In this document: positions 16,893 to 26,492 of the stretch, one piece after another
Layout of the letters: each line of letters starts with the position of its first letter
Numbering within the stretch: position 1 is the first letter of the stretch
Source of the DNA: Ignatzschineria indica
GTDB lineage: Bacteria > Pseudomonadota > Gammaproteobacteria > Cardiobacteriales > Wohlfahrtiimonadaceae
Direction of reading: 5' to 3'
Length of the DNA stretch: 64,000 bases
Assembly: GCF_003121925.1 (NCBI RefSeq)
Contig: NZ_QEWR01000002.1
Coordinates: 1 to 64,000 of the forward strand
Translations under genes and position numbers: made by a program
The notes under the pieces: model-generated
The model's database searches: none
The model's input: the letters and a program-made list of their open reading frames with translations, nothing else
Told to the model about the DNA's origin: nothing

Positions 16893-17543
16893 GTGAAGAT
16901 TATAATTACTGAGCTCTCCGACTCGGATATTAAGGCACAAAAGAAACAGACCCATAAGCATCAATATACAAGGTCTCAAAGAGGGATTTTAAGTAGATGT
17001 TTATTGGGTTTCTCTTCTTTGTTTACAAAGTTAAGATCCTTATGGCAGAAGCGTCCTATTTTAATTGAGCTATTAGGGGCTATTTTGCTCCTTTTTCTGA
17101 TTGTTTTATTATCCCTTGTAATGCGTTATCTTTTGATTGTTCCGCTTAGATTGAGTCATCAAGAGTTGGAAAAAGATCTTAGAGCAACTCAATTAGAGAT
17201 CAGAAGAGCAGATCAAGCTCTCGATCCACTCTATCGATGGCGAGATCTCCATCTTCTTCAGCAAAAGAGTAGCGTGATCTCATTGATTATGCTTTTAGTG
17301 CAAATAGAGCAACACTATTCACAAAAAATTTATCTCACTAATCTGTGGCAAGAGAAAAGGGAAGCTCCTTTAGTATTGCAAGGACGAGTTGTTTCCTTTG
17401 ATTTAATGCGTGAGATCGAAGCGCTCTTTGTTCAAAATGGCTGGAAAATAACTACCCAAATGAGTGCTGATCAGGAGCCATTTCGATTATTTACACTCTC
17501 TTTAGAGCCTCATCTCTCTTTACGTGAAGTAGGTGGAGAATGA
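16893..17543 (+). CDS. pilN: PilN-like type IV pilus alignment-complex protein
   Basis: About 216 residues: a charged cytoplasmic N-terminus, one membrane helix (~59-80, LIELLGAILLLFLIVLLSLV) and a periplasmic domain beginning with a coiled coil (HQELEKDLRATQLEIRRADQAL). Topology and position before PilO/P and the secretin identify it as PilN (ComB of Haemophilus), which with PilM and PilO links the pilus motor to the outer membrane pore. The start is GTG at 16893, with AGAGGAAGAAG in front. A TTG at 16863 is in frame but has no ribosome site. It overlaps the next gene by an ATGA. Confidence 0.72.
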   Translation: MKIIITELSDSDIKAQKKQTHKHQYTRSQRGILSRCLLGFSSLFTKLRSLWQKRPILIELLGAILLLFLIVLLSLVMRYLLIVPLRLSHQELEKDLRATQLEIRRADQALDPLYRWRDLHLLQQKSSVISLIMLLVQIEQHYSQKIYLTNLWQEKREAPLVLQGRVVSFDLMREIEALFVQNGWKITTQMSADQEPFRLFTLSLEPHLSLREVGGE

Positions 17544-18688
17544 GGAGATCATTGTTAGAATTAGTTCAATTTTTTAAGCGAGATCTTCGGGAGTTTCACT
17601 GGCACGATTATTGCCGGCTCTCTTTTAAAAGTCGTTGGATACTGCTATCGGTTCTTTTGCTGTTATTAAGTTTTCTTCTTCTAAAATGGACCCCCTTAGG
17701 ATTTGATTTTTCAGAGAGAAGAGAGCTGCAACAGTTAGAAGAGCGATATCAACGGCAACAATCACTATTAACCCTTGTAAGAGAGGAGCAGGAGGCATTA
17801 CTAAAATCTCCTCAGCTCAAGGAAGTGAGAGCGATGATTCAGCAACAATTGACAAAATGGGGGTCGGTTGATGATTTTGCGGAGAGAGTTTATCGCTCTT
17901 TCATCGATAATGGATTAATCCTTTCACTATTTACTCCTATTTCTGATGCGTCTCATCGAGGAAGTCTTACTCTTAAGTTACGGTTATGTGGTGATACATC
18001 ACAACTTTTAAAGAGCCTCTATTCACTTTCGGAGCAGTATCCTAGATATCTTGTAGAGATTGAAAGTTGGACGAAGATGTCAAGTAATGCCCTTTGTGAT
18101 ACTGCGATAGAAGAGATGGCAGCGCAGATGCCAAGGAAGATGTTTAAGGTTCAGCTAAAATTTTATGATCTTTTTATACTTTTAGGGGAGGCCGAGCGCT
18201 CAATTTCCTCTCTATCTGATATCCCGGCAACAAAGGCTAGTGATATCTCCCAAGAGCTTTTAACCCATCAATTATCGCTCAGTGATTGGCAAGCGTGGAT
18301 TGCTCAAAATTTTATCTCAAAAAATTTATCTTCCGAGTCAGGATCATTTCGGCTCCCTTTCTCTTCTGTGAGATTGGATCACAATGATCATTACTCTGCA
18401 ATAGAAGGCATGCTCAAGAGGCATGAAGAGCCGTTATTTCATTGGCAGTTGGGAGAGGTATTTCAAGGAATTCGTTTTTTAGGAGTGATTAAGAGAGAGG
18501 CGTTATCGCTATCCCCCTTCGATCATCGTGGAAGAGCACTATTTTCCTATAATAATGGGAAGATAATAGCTGTTGATCTCTCTATTTTAGAGCGACAATC
18601 TGTAGAGATCGATTTTTATAGAGATCAGCTTCTGCTCTTTAATCGGGAGTTTATAGACTATCTTCAAGAAGAAGCCTTAAGAGAGTGA
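17540..18688 (+). CDS. Apparent PilO-PilP fusion protein
   Basis: 382 residues. The first ~225 look like PilO: one membrane helix (~32-50), a coiled coil (ELQQLEERYQRQQSLLTLVREE) and a ferredoxin-like region (GSLTLKLRLCGDTSQLLKSLYSLSEQYPRYLVEIES). The last ~90 look like the PilP beta-domain (HWQLGEVFQGIRFLGVIKRE, then GRALFSYNNGKIIAVDLSIL). PilP is normally a separate lipoprotein that docks the secretin, and no separate pilP exists between this gene and pilQ. So the PilP function appears fused to PilO, without a lipid anchor. The fusion is my reading from pattern and gene order, and a structure prediction would settle it. Confidence 0.65.
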   Translation: MRRSLLELVQFFKRDLREFHWHDYCRLSFKSRWILLSVLLLLLSFLLLKWTPLGFDFSERRELQQLEERYQRQQSLLTLVREEQEALLKSPQLKEVRAMIQQQLTKWGSVDDFAERVYRSFIDNGLILSLFTPISDASHRGSLTLKLRLCGDTSQLLKSLYSLSEQYPRYLVEIESWTKMSSNALCDTAIEEMAAQMPRKMFKVQLKFYDLFILLGEAERSISSLSDIPATKASDISQELLTHQLSLSDWQAWIAQNFISKNLSSESGSFRLPFSSVRLDHNDHYSAIEGMLKRHEEPLFHWQLGEVFQGIRFLGVIKREALSLSPFDHRGRALFSYNNGKIIAVDLSILERQSVEIDFYRDQLLLFNREFIDYLQEEALRE

Positions 18689-18715
18689 CTGCTGGATAAG
18701 GCATAGGGGGGGTAG

Positions 18716-20230
18716 ATGCTATTTGGAAGTAGAGTAGAAGCAGAGGGAAGTAGGGTAGTGATGCAGTTAGGATTAAAATTGGAGCAGATAAGATGTTTAG
18801 CAGAGAAACAGAAGGGTGTGACAGTAAGAAGATCAATTGTGATAGCTATTTTTCTCATACTATTATTGGGGATTATACTGCAACCTATCAGTTTTGGAAG
18901 TAATCAGATCGATAGCCTATCGAAGGAGGAGTCCTCTGATAATACGGGCTCACTCCCTTCTGTTATCGCGACAAATGATTGGGTACCGGATGTGCAGAGT
19001 TCACAGAGCTTTCAAAATGGAGAGCCTCTCTACTCTTTCTCGCTAAATGGCGTCAGCCTCTCTTACTTTGTGAATCTATTGGCGAAAGAATCAGGGAGAA
19101 ATATTATTGTTGATCCCACTGTTGATCAGCACATTACACTCCATCTTAATCAGATGAGTTTTTCAGAGATATTAGAGCTTCTCCTTCTCTATACGGGGTT
19201 AAGTTCAATGGAGGTAAATGGTGTCATCATGATTGCAAGCCACAATACTTTTGCAAGAATGAATCAAGAGAAGATCATTACTGAGGTTGTCGCGCTCCAT
19301 TATGCAGAAGCAAAGGAAATTGCTGAGATTTTGCGAGGAAAGGCATCAGGAGGATCAGCTGAATTACGAGGAGGTGGTAATGGATCAACTTTCACTCTCG
19401 GTGTCGATCATCGTCTCAATCAGGTAGTGATAACCGCATCTGTATCTGAAATGAGGGAGTTGAAACGCCTTATTGATCAGTTAGATCAGCCTGCACAACA
19501 GGTGGAGATCTCCGCTTACATTGTGGCTGCTTTTGATGATTTTGCTAAAGAACTTGGGGTCAATTGGGGACTCAATTATCAACGGGGAGCTTATGAGCTT
19601 TCAGGAACGATTCCTAATGAGCAAGCAGGTGCAGGTCACTTTGGAGGTCAATTAGGAAGTTTAACCTCATTAGGGGTCTCTCTTCCCGATTTTTCTATGG
19701 GCTATATGATTTTAGGCAAAGGGCTAAATTTAGGTCTAGAGATCTCGGCAATGCAATCAGAGGGGCGAGGTGAGATGCTCTCTAATCCTACGATTTTAAC
19801 GACAAGCCGGCGAGCCGCCTATATCAAGCAAGGAACTGAAGTATCCTATTCAACAAGCTCTAATGAGGGGACAAATACAGAATTTAAAGATGCGGTTATG
19901 GAGCTTAATGTCGTCCCGCAAATCACCCCAAAGGGGAAGATTTTGATCGATATCTTAATCTCTAAAGATGAGATCTCAGGGTATGATCCAAAAGGGGAGC
20001 CTATTATTTCGAAAAAAGAGCTCAAAACGCAGGCATTAGTCAATCATGGTGAGACAATCGTTTTAGGCGGTATCTATGAGTATGATACCGCAACAACTGT
20101 TTCAGAAGTCCCTTTTTTGAGTCGACTTCCCTTTTTAGGGAGACTCTTTAAGCGAGAGGGAAATAAGCAGAAAAAGGCAGAGTTGTTAATATTTATTAGG
20201 CCAAGAATAGTTGATACACTGAGTCCTTAA
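18716..20230 (+). CDS. pilQ: Type IV pilus/competence secretin PilQ (HofQ/ComE-like)
   Basis: A 504-residue outer membrane secretin. A hydrophobic segment (~39-58) is followed by a short STN/N0 domain (~103-170, FSLNGVSLSYFVNLLAKESG), an N1-type domain (VVALHYAEAKEIAEILRG) and a C-terminal secretin domain with VPFLSRLPFLGRLFK and LLIFIRPRIVDT. The AMIN domains found in Pseudomonas PilQ are absent, as in the shorter HofQ/ComE types. The start at 18716 follows a GGGGGGG tract. A GTG at 18818, just before the hydrophobic segment, would give a normal signal peptide but has poor spacing. It forms the pore for a pilus or for DNA uptake. Confidence 0.9.
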   Translation: MLFGSRVEAEGSRVVMQLGLKLEQIRCLAEKQKGVTVRRSIVIAIFLILLLGIILQPISFGSNQIDSLSKEESSDNTGSLPSVIATNDWVPDVQSSQSFQNGEPLYSFSLNGVSLSYFVNLLAKESGRNIIVDPTVDQHITLHLNQMSFSEILELLLLYTGLSSMEVNGVIMIASHNTFARMNQEKIITEVVALHYAEAKEIAEILRGKASGGSAELRGGGNGSTFTLGVDHRLNQVVITASVSEMRELKRLIDQLDQPAQQVEISAYIVAAFDDFAKELGVNWGLNYQRGAYELSGTIPNEQAGAGHFGGQLGSLTSLGVSLPDFSMGYMILGKGLNLGLEISAMQSEGRGEMLSNPTILTTSRRAAYIKQGTEVSYSTSSNEGTNTEFKDAVMELNVVPQITPKGKILIDILISKDEISGYDPKGEPIISKKELKTQALVNHGETIVLGGIYEYDTATTVSEVPFLSRLPFLGRLFKREGNKQKKAELLIFIRPRIVDTLSP

Positions 20231-20366
20231 TCAAAGTGAAGTCAAAGTGAAATCAAAGCGAAAATAGAAGCAGAGATTAAAGAGAAAATTAAAATAGAGT
20301 TTGGCAATAGATAAGAAGTTAGTAGGGGTTATTGTCAAGATAGATTTTGTAGGAGCGGGGAATTTG

Positions 20367-20957
20367 GTGAAGAGTAATACTGAGAATAGTACTGAGAGAA
20401 ATATTGAGAGAAATATCTACTTAGTAGGGCCGATGGGGGCTGGTAAATCCACGGTAGGGCGTCTATTGGCGGAAGCATTAAATCTCACTTTTTTTGATAG
20501 TGATCACTACATTGAGGAGATAACAGGTGTTACGATACCTTACATCTTTGAGTTAGAAGGAGAATCAGGATTTAGAGAGCGAGAAAAACGAGCGATAGAG
20601 GCTTTAACGGCAAAAGAGGGGATTATTCTTTCCACAGGAGGCGGTGCTATTTTGGCAGAAGAGAATCGTCGACAACTATCTGATAATGGTATTGTTATCT
20701 ATCTTAATGTTTCGCCGGAAGTGCAGTATGAACGAGTTCGGTTTGATAACCAGCGGCCTCTATTGCAGCAGGATGATCCGCAGGCCGTTCTTGAAGCACT
20801 CTACCTGATCCGTGATCCTCTCTATCGAGAGGTTGCGGCATATACTGCTTTTTCAGACAATATCCCCCCGAAGGTGGTTGTTAGTGGTATCATAGAGAGT
20901 ATTGTTCAAAATCGATCGCCTCTCCCGGAGTGGCTTATAGGAAGTGATAATAGATGA
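20367..20957 (+). CDS. aroK: Shikimate kinase
   Basis: About 196 residues. Walker A GPMGAGKST (~21-29), DSDHYIEE, GESGFREREKRAI, the STGGGAI substrate loop and the lid RPLLQ are all diagnostic. It phosphorylates shikimate in the chorismate pathway. I choose the GTG at 20367 because AGGAGCGGGG lies six bases before it. A TTG at 20301 would add 22 residues without support. The stop overlaps the aroB start (ATGA). The secretin-aroK-aroB order is conserved in gammaproteobacteria. Confidence 0.95.
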   Translation: MKSNTENSTERNIERNIYLVGPMGAGKSTVGRLLAEALNLTFFDSDHYIEEITGVTIPYIFELEGESGFREREKRAIEALTAKEGIILSTGGGAILAEENRRQLSDNGIVIYLNVSPEVQYERVRFDNQRPLLQQDDPQAVLEALYLIRDPLYREVAAYTAFSDNIPPKVVVSGIIESIVQNRSPLPEWLIGSDNR

Positions 20958-22030
20958 AGACTTTAACTGTAGATTTAGCCGATCGTTCATATGATATTGA
21001 GATTGATAAGAACCTATTAGCGACGAAGCGTTTTGTAGATGAGTTTCCCTATACTCAGCGGCTTGTTTTAACAAATAATACGATATACGCCCTCCACTCA
21101 GATCGAATTTTATCTCTAGTTGATGGTAATCGAGACCATGTGGTCATCATTGAGGATGGGGAGCAGTATAAGAATTTAACCTCTTTTGCTGAGGTTCATA
21201 CCCGTCTTTTAGAGTTAGAATTTAATCGTAAAAGTCTTCTGATAGCCTTTGGTGGTGGTGTGATTGGTGATCTTGCCGGGTTTGTTGCAAGTACCTATCA
21301 AAGAGGTATCGACTTTGTTCAGATTCCTACAACACTTTTAGCGCAAGTCGATAGTTCAGTCGGCGGAAAGACTGCGGTCAATCATCCCTTGGGGAAGAAT
21401 ATGATTGGAACTTTCTATCAGCCTAAACGTGTTTTAATTGATCTCTCATTGCTCGAGACATTGCCACAGCGTGAATATATTAGTGGTCTTGCAGAGGTCT
21501 TAAAATATGGATTTATTCAAGATGCCCCATTTTTAGAGTGGATGCGACTCAATTATGAAGCGATTTTAGCAAAAGATCCCGAAGTGATTTCAGAGATGAT
21601 CTATCACTCATGTGCTTGTAAGAAGAGTATTGTTGATCAAGATGAACGAGAATCAGGTATTCGAGCGACACTTAACCTTGGTCATACTTTTGGGCATGCG
21701 ATTGAGAAATTGATGAAGTATCAAGGAATCCTCCATGGAGAAGCTGTTGCAATTGGTATTAATATGGCCGGCTATCTCTCATGTCGAATGGGATACATTA
21801 GTAAAAAGGATCAGCTCTATATCACCTCTCTGCTCGATCTTTTTGGACTGCCTTGTATTGCTCCTGAAGCATTCTCTATTCCTGCATTCTTAAATGCGAT
21901 GCGATTAGATAAGAAGAATGTGACACAAAAGATTCGTTTTGTACTTTTAGAGACGATAGGCAAGGCAATCATAACGGATGAGGTTCCTGAAGAGTTTATT
22001 ATCGAAGCAATTGAATTTGGAACACCTTAG
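20954..22030 (+). CDS. aroB: 3-dehydroquinate synthase
   Basis: 358 residues. NAD-binding FGGGVIGDLAGFVASTYQRG, the PTTLLAQVDSSVGGKTAVNH motif, KYGFI and the metal ligands in NLGHTFGHAIE and LHGEAVAIG are present. It converts DAHP to 3-dehydroquinate, an early step of aromatic amino acid synthesis. It is translationally coupled to aroK, and the next gene starts right after its stop. Confidence 0.98.
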   Translation: MKTLTVDLADRSYDIEIDKNLLATKRFVDEFPYTQRLVLTNNTIYALHSDRILSLVDGNRDHVVIIEDGEQYKNLTSFAEVHTRLLELEFNRKSLLIAFGGGVIGDLAGFVASTYQRGIDFVQIPTTLLAQVDSSVGGKTAVNHPLGKNMIGTFYQPKRVLIDLSLLETLPQREYISGLAEVLKYGFIQDAPFLEWMRLNYEAILAKDPEVISEMIYHSCACKKSIVDQDERESGIRATLNLGHTFGHAIEKLMKYQGILHGEAVAIGINMAGYLSCRMGYISKKDQLYITSLLDLFGLPCIAPEAFSIPAFLNAMRLDKKNVTQKIRFVLLETIGKAIITDEVPEEFIIEAIEFGTP

Positions 22031-23005
22031 ATGCACAGAGATGAGCTTATGCATAAATTACCTTGGTTATCCTTAGGGCCTATCGAAGAGGTGATGCGAC
22101 GGGTAGAGCAACATATTAGTATGGGGCTCGGGGATTTCTACTCTATCTATGGCCCTTCAGGGTGTGGTAAATCTCGCTTTATGATGGAGCTGAGCCGTAG
22201 ATTAAATGAGTATGGGCATATTGTTGCGCGTGAAGTGATTGCCGGCAAGGGTTCTATTTTTACCAAGATAGCCACTCTTTTAGAGTGTGAGGCGAATGAA
22301 GATGCGATTATTACACGTCTTAAGGAGATTCCGCCAACAGGTTTAAAGATGGTGCTGCTAGTGGATGATGCAGATCAGCTCACTACTGAGGAGCTCTCTT
22401 TTATCTATCGTACAAAAGAGGCGATCAATAAGAGAGGACTTCGAAGAGGGCAAGAAGAGATCCATGTGGTCGTAGTTCTCTTTATGGATCTTAATAACCA
22501 AGATATCTACTCAAAGGAGCTTCTACTTCACTCTAAGAGTTTTACAATTGGTCCGATTAATCACATGCAGATCAAGGAGCTCGTTTGGCATATCTATAAG
22601 CATCATGGCAAGACAGCAGATTGCTCCTCTCGGGATCTCAATCGTTTACATGCGTTCTCATATGGTTATCCCGGTCGGATAGTTCGTCTTGTGACCGCAG
22701 AATTGCAACCGGCATTTACGCTTAATAAAGCATTAGTCTCTTGGATTTTACTCCTTTTTATCATCGTTGTCGGCATGATCTATGCTGCGTTTAATTATGA
22801 GAAGAGTTTAGAACTTCTTGGATTTGGCGATGATAATCCCATAGAGGAGGCTCAACTCTATCCTGAGATGTTGATCCCTTCAAAAATGGCAAAGCCTTAC
22901 TTTGAGGGGGTTAAGAAGGTGATTGTAGAAGCTGAAAAAAGAGTGATAGCTGCTCCTTTGGGGATCGTGATTATCCAAGGGGAGCCTTCTGCTAGCGATG
23001 AGTAG
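22031..23005 (+). CDS. DamX-like AAA ATPase with a membrane helix, no SPOR domain
   Basis: 324 residues with an ExeA/DamX-type ATPase domain: Walker A GPSGCGKS (41-48) and Walker B-like VLLVDDADQL (~112-121). A membrane helix (~236-254) and a short periplasmic tail of about 70 residues follow. In the aroK-aroB-damX order this is the DamX position, but E. coli DamX ends in a peptidoglycan-binding SPOR domain at the division septum and this protein ends before one. It immediately follows aroB, with no gap between the stop and the ATG. A septal role is therefore uncertain. Confidence 0.75.
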   Translation: MHRDELMHKLPWLSLGPIEEVMRRVEQHISMGLGDFYSIYGPSGCGKSRFMMELSRRLNEYGHIVAREVIAGKGSIFTKIATLLECEANEDAIITRLKEIPPTGLKMVLLVDDADQLTTEELSFIYRTKEAINKRGLRRGQEEIHVVVVLFMDLNNQDIYSKELLLHSKSFTIGPINHMQIKELVWHIYKHHGKTADCSSRDLNRLHAFSYGYPGRIVRLVTAELQPAFTLNKALVSWILLLFIIVVGMIYAAFNYEKSLELLGFGDDNPIEEAQLYPEMLIPSKMAKPYFEGVKKVIVEAEKRVIAAPLGIVIIQGEPSASDE

Positions 23006-23212
23006 AAGGAGATAATATGGAGTTTCGATTGATGAGTCAGATCGATTGATTTAGCAAGGATTAATTTTTCTTGATTCTAGGTATGTAAACTGCATCCCAG
23101 ATGAGATCATATCACCCTAAAATCAAGATATGATATGAAACATGATCGAGTATAATGGACAGTCAATAGATTATATTAGGTCTCTTTTTTTAGACTATTC
23201 TTCAGGAGTTTT

Positions 23213-25141
23213 ATGGTACTACTACGTTTACAAGATGTCTCTTTAGCTTATGGGGCAAGACCGCTTCTAAAGGATGTGACATTTGCTATTTCAAAGGGTG
23301 AGAGAGTCTGTTTAGTAGGCCGTAATGGAGAGGGGAAATCCTCACTCTTGAAGGTTGTATCGCAAGAGATTATGCCAGATGGTGGCGAGGTCGTTTTTAG
23401 TGATGATCTGAAGATTGCAAAATTAGATCAAGAGATTCCCACTGATTTAGAGCAGAGTGTCTATGAGGTTGTGACAAGTGGTTTAAGCCAGGTGGGTGAG
23501 AAGCTACAGCAGTATCACGCAATGATTGATGCTGGCGACAATGTTGATTTAGCAAAATTAGGTGATCTTCAGAGTGAGCTTGATCGTTTAAATGCTTGGA
23601 CTCTCGATTCAAGGGTGGCAGAAATCTTAACAAGATTGGAGCTCGATGGTCAAAAACGGATGAATGAGCTCTCTGGCGGTTGGATTCGTCGGGTTCTATT
23701 AGCTCGAGTTTTAGTGAGTGACCCTGACCTTATCTTGTTAGATGAGCCAACAAACCATCTCGATATTGAGATGATTGAGTGGTTAGAGAAGACATTGATC
23801 GATCTCTACCGTGGTGCGCTTCTCTTTGTCTCTCATGATCGCCAGTTTTTAGATAATGTTGCCACTAAAATTATTGAGTTAGATCGTGGAAATTTAACAG
23901 AGTATCCCGGATCATTTTCTGATTATCAGCGGTTTAAAGAGATCGAACTTCATAATGAGGCGCAAGAAAATGCACTCTTTGATAAACGGTTAGCAGAAGA
24001 AGAGGTCTGGATTCGACAAGGCATCAAAGCAAGAAGAACCCGAAATGAGGGGCGCGTTCGAGCCTTAAAAGCGATGCGCCAAGAGCGAAAAGAACGTTTA
24101 GAGCGTCAGGGAAAAGCTGTTTTACATCATGAAGAGGCACAAAAATCGGGTAAGCGGGTGCTCTATGCCGATGATATCTCCTATTCAGTTGCAGGTAAAA
24201 GCTTGATTAAAGACTTTACTTTCACCTTGATGCGTGGCGATAAGGTGGGGATTATCGGTCCTAATGGGGTTGGGAAATCTACTTTAGTGAAGTTATTAAT
24301 GGGGGATTTAGAGCCCGATAGTGGTCATATTGAGCGGGGAACGCAGTTAGAAATTGCTTATTTTGATCAGCTTCGAACAAAACTCGATCTTAATGCAACC
24401 GTTAGTGATAATGTTGCAGATGGAAGTGACTTTATCGACATTAAGGGTAAAAAACGACATGTTATCAGTTGGTTACAAGATTTTATGTTTACCCCTGAAA
24501 GGGCCAGAAGTCCTGTAAACTCACTCTCTGGGGGTGAGCGAAATCGTCTACTTTTAGCAAAGCTCTTTACAAAACCTTTTAACTTTTTAGTTATGGATGA
24601 ACCAACGAATGATCTCGATATTGAAACCTTAGAGCTATTAGAGGAACTGGTTGCTAATTATGAGGGGACTCTACTGTTAATCTCTCATGATCGTGCTTTT
24701 CTAGATAGTGTCGTCACCTCTGTTTTAGTCTTTGAAGGTGAGGGAAAGATCGGGGAATATATCGGGGGCTATAGCGATTGGCAAGAGCGTTTAGCTGCAA
24801 AGAATGCAGAAATGCAGGCAGCTGAGCGTAAGAGAGAGAAGAGCGCGACGAAAGAATCCCAAGCTGATGATAAGAGAGTATCTTCTAATTCAGATAAGAA
24901 GCGTGAGGAGAATAAGCCGAGAAAACTAACATTTAAAGAGACTCATGAGTTAGCACAACTTCCTGAGCTTATTGCGCAATTAGAGAGCGATATTGAAGCT
25001 TTAGAGGCGCTGGTACAATCGGCACAATTTTATCAGGAGAGCCATCTTTATCAGACGGATAAGTTAACAGAGCTTGCTGAGAAGAGTACATTATTAGAAG
25101 AGAAGTACGAACGTTGGTTAGAACTTGAAAACATTCAATAG
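23213..25141 (+). CDS. uup: ABC-F family ATPase Uup
   Basis: 642 soluble residues with two ABC domains: Walker A GRNGEGKSS and GPNGVGKST, signatures LSGGWIRR and LSGGERNR, and Walker B LLDEPTNHLD and MDEPTNDLD. Between them is the ABC-F linker rich in Lys/Arg/Glu, and the C-terminus is a charged linker plus coiled coil (~575-642), which is characteristic of Uup. It acts on ribosomes or branched DNA intermediates rather than in transport. AGGAG lies upstream of the ATG. Confidence 0.94.
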   Translation: MVLLRLQDVSLAYGARPLLKDVTFAISKGERVCLVGRNGEGKSSLLKVVSQEIMPDGGEVVFSDDLKIAKLDQEIPTDLEQSVYEVVTSGLSQVGEKLQQYHAMIDAGDNVDLAKLGDLQSELDRLNAWTLDSRVAEILTRLELDGQKRMNELSGGWIRRVLLARVLVSDPDLILLDEPTNHLDIEMIEWLEKTLIDLYRGALLFVSHDRQFLDNVATKIIELDRGNLTEYPGSFSDYQRFKEIELHNEAQENALFDKRLAEEEVWIRQGIKARRTRNEGRVRALKAMRQERKERLERQGKAVLHHEEAQKSGKRVLYADDISYSVAGKSLIKDFTFTLMRGDKVGIIGPNGVGKSTLVKLLMGDLEPDSGHIERGTQLEIAYFDQLRTKLDLNATVSDNVADGSDFIDIKGKKRHVISWLQDFMFTPERARSPVNSLSGGERNRLLLAKLFTKPFNFLVMDEPTNDLDIETLELLEELVANYEGTLLLISHDRAFLDSVVTSVLVFEGEGKIGEYIGGYSDWQERLAAKNAEMQAAERKREKSATKESQADDKRVSSNSDKKREENKPRKLTFKETHELAQLPELIAQLESDIEALEALVQSAQFYQESHLYQTDKLTELAEKSTLLEEKYERWLELENIQ

Positions 25142-25197
25142 AAATTTTGAGAAAAAAGGGTATGATTTATAACGACTCTTTTAGGAGAATAGTGAAG

Positions 25198-25536
25198 ATG
25201 AAAATGATAAAACCACTCGTTATATTGGGTGTAAGCCTTCTCTTTGTTGGTTGCTCAATGCATCGCGTTGATGTTGTTCAAGGTAATTATATTGAAGAGA
25301 CGCGTATAGAGAATTTAAAGCCGGGAATGAGTAAGCATGAGGTACAGATGTTATTAGGGACGCCACTGGTAACGGATGTTTATGAGCCTGATGTTTGGTA
25401 CTATGTTTTTCAACATTCCACATCAAGTGGTAAAGTGAAAAAAGCACGTACTGTTAAAGTTCACTTCGATCAGCAAGGTCGTTATCTCTATTTAGAGGGA
25501 GATAATGAGTCACAATTAGTAGTTGATGCTGAATAG
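25198..25536 (+). CDS. bamE: Outer membrane assembly lipoprotein BamE (SmpA)
   Basis: About 112 residues with a lipobox LFVGC (Cys19) and the BamE core: QGNYIEETRIENLKPGMSKHEVQMLLGTPLV, then WYYVF. It is the small accessory lipoprotein of the BAM complex. TTAGGAGA lies 9 bases before the ATG at 25198, and an upstream in-frame ATG at 25147 has no ribosome site. It follows uup by 56 bases. Confidence 0.94.
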   Translation: MKMIKPLVILGVSLLFVGCSMHRVDVVQGNYIEETRIENLKPGMSKHEVQMLLGTPLVTDVYEPDVWYYVFQHSTSSGKVKKARTVKVHFDQQGRYLYLEGDNESQLVVDAE

Positions 25537-25582
25537 TCAGAAGATGAGTGTAGAAGAGAGATAGAGTCACTCGCCGGTGTAG

Positions 25583-25616
25583 ATAAGATTTATCCTATGG
25601 GGTAAATCTTATTTTA
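25583..25616 (+). terminator. bamE terminator
   Basis: Stem ATAAGATTTA-CC / GG-TAAATCTTAT with a short loop, then TTTAT. Confidence 0.82.
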
Positions 25617-25659
25617 TATGATGGCTATCTAATCGATGATTATTGAAGGGAGTTACTTG

Positions 25660-26292
25660 ATGAGTCAATATGAAATTTTATTAGCGTCTCGCTCACCAAG
25701 ACGGCAAGAGCTGTTACAACAATTGCAAATTCAATATCAAACAGTGGATGTTGAGGTTGATGAGCGTGTAAAGGGAGCTATTATGCCGGAATTTTATGTT
25801 AAAAGTATGGCAGAAGCCAAGGCACTAGCGGCACTTTCAAAATATCGGGATCAGATCAATCATCAAAGACTTCTTTTAACGGCTGATACGGCGATTAGTT
25901 ACGGTGGTAAGATTATTGGTAAGCCGGAGAGTGAAGCTCATTTTTTTGATATCATGCGCACTCTTTCTAATAAGCATCATACTGTTTTTACAGCAATTAC
26001 TTTAGTGGGGTCAGGTTGCAAGGTTGATGCAGAAGGGGCTCGAACTCAAGAGAAATTTGTGACAATGTTAAGTGAAAGTCGCGTAAAATTCTCTATCTTG
26101 CCGGAAGACTTTATTCATCACTATTGGCAAAGTGGTGAGCCACAAGATAAAGCTGGTGGTTATGCAATTCAAGGGGTAATGGCGGGGTATATTGAGTCGA
26201 TCGAGGGAAGTTATTCCGGCATTATGGGATTACCGCTATTTGAACTTCGAAAAGCATTAGAAGAGTTTGATTGTTATCTGATGGATGCTTAA
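25660..26292 (+). CDS. maf: Maf-family nucleotide pyrophosphatase
   Basis: About 210 residues. The Maf signature ILLASRSPRRQELLQQL opens the protein. LTADTAISYGGKIIGKP and the KAGGYAIQG motif follow. Maf proteins hydrolyse dTTP/UTP or modified nucleotides. The DKAGGYAIQG form suggests the YhdE (dTTP/UTP) type, but this is not certain. The start at 25660 (MSQYE) is chosen for GAAGGGAG seven bases upstream over the ATG at 25636. Confidence 0.92.
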   Translation: MSQYEILLASRSPRRQELLQQLQIQYQTVDVEVDERVKGAIMPEFYVKSMAEAKALAALSKYRDQINHQRLLLTADTAISYGGKIIGKPESEAHFFDIMRTLSNKHHTVFTAITLVGSGCKVDAEGARTQEKFVTMLSESRVKFSILPEDFIHHYWQSGEPQDKAGGYAIQGVMAGYIESIEGSYSGIMGLPLFELRKALEEFDCYLMDA

Positions 26293-26492
26293 TCGTGCAT
26301 CGATCTAGTATCGATCTGTAGTGTAGGTCTAGCGAAAACCTGACCTCAGTCTCTGTTGGAGTTGTAGGAAGTAAGTTATCAGTAAAGTGTTATTAAAGTG
26401 TTATCAAGAAGATACTGATAATAAATTTTGCATTAGCACTGTTATAGAGAGTATTTTAAGAATTAATATCGACATTAATATCGGTTTGAAAG

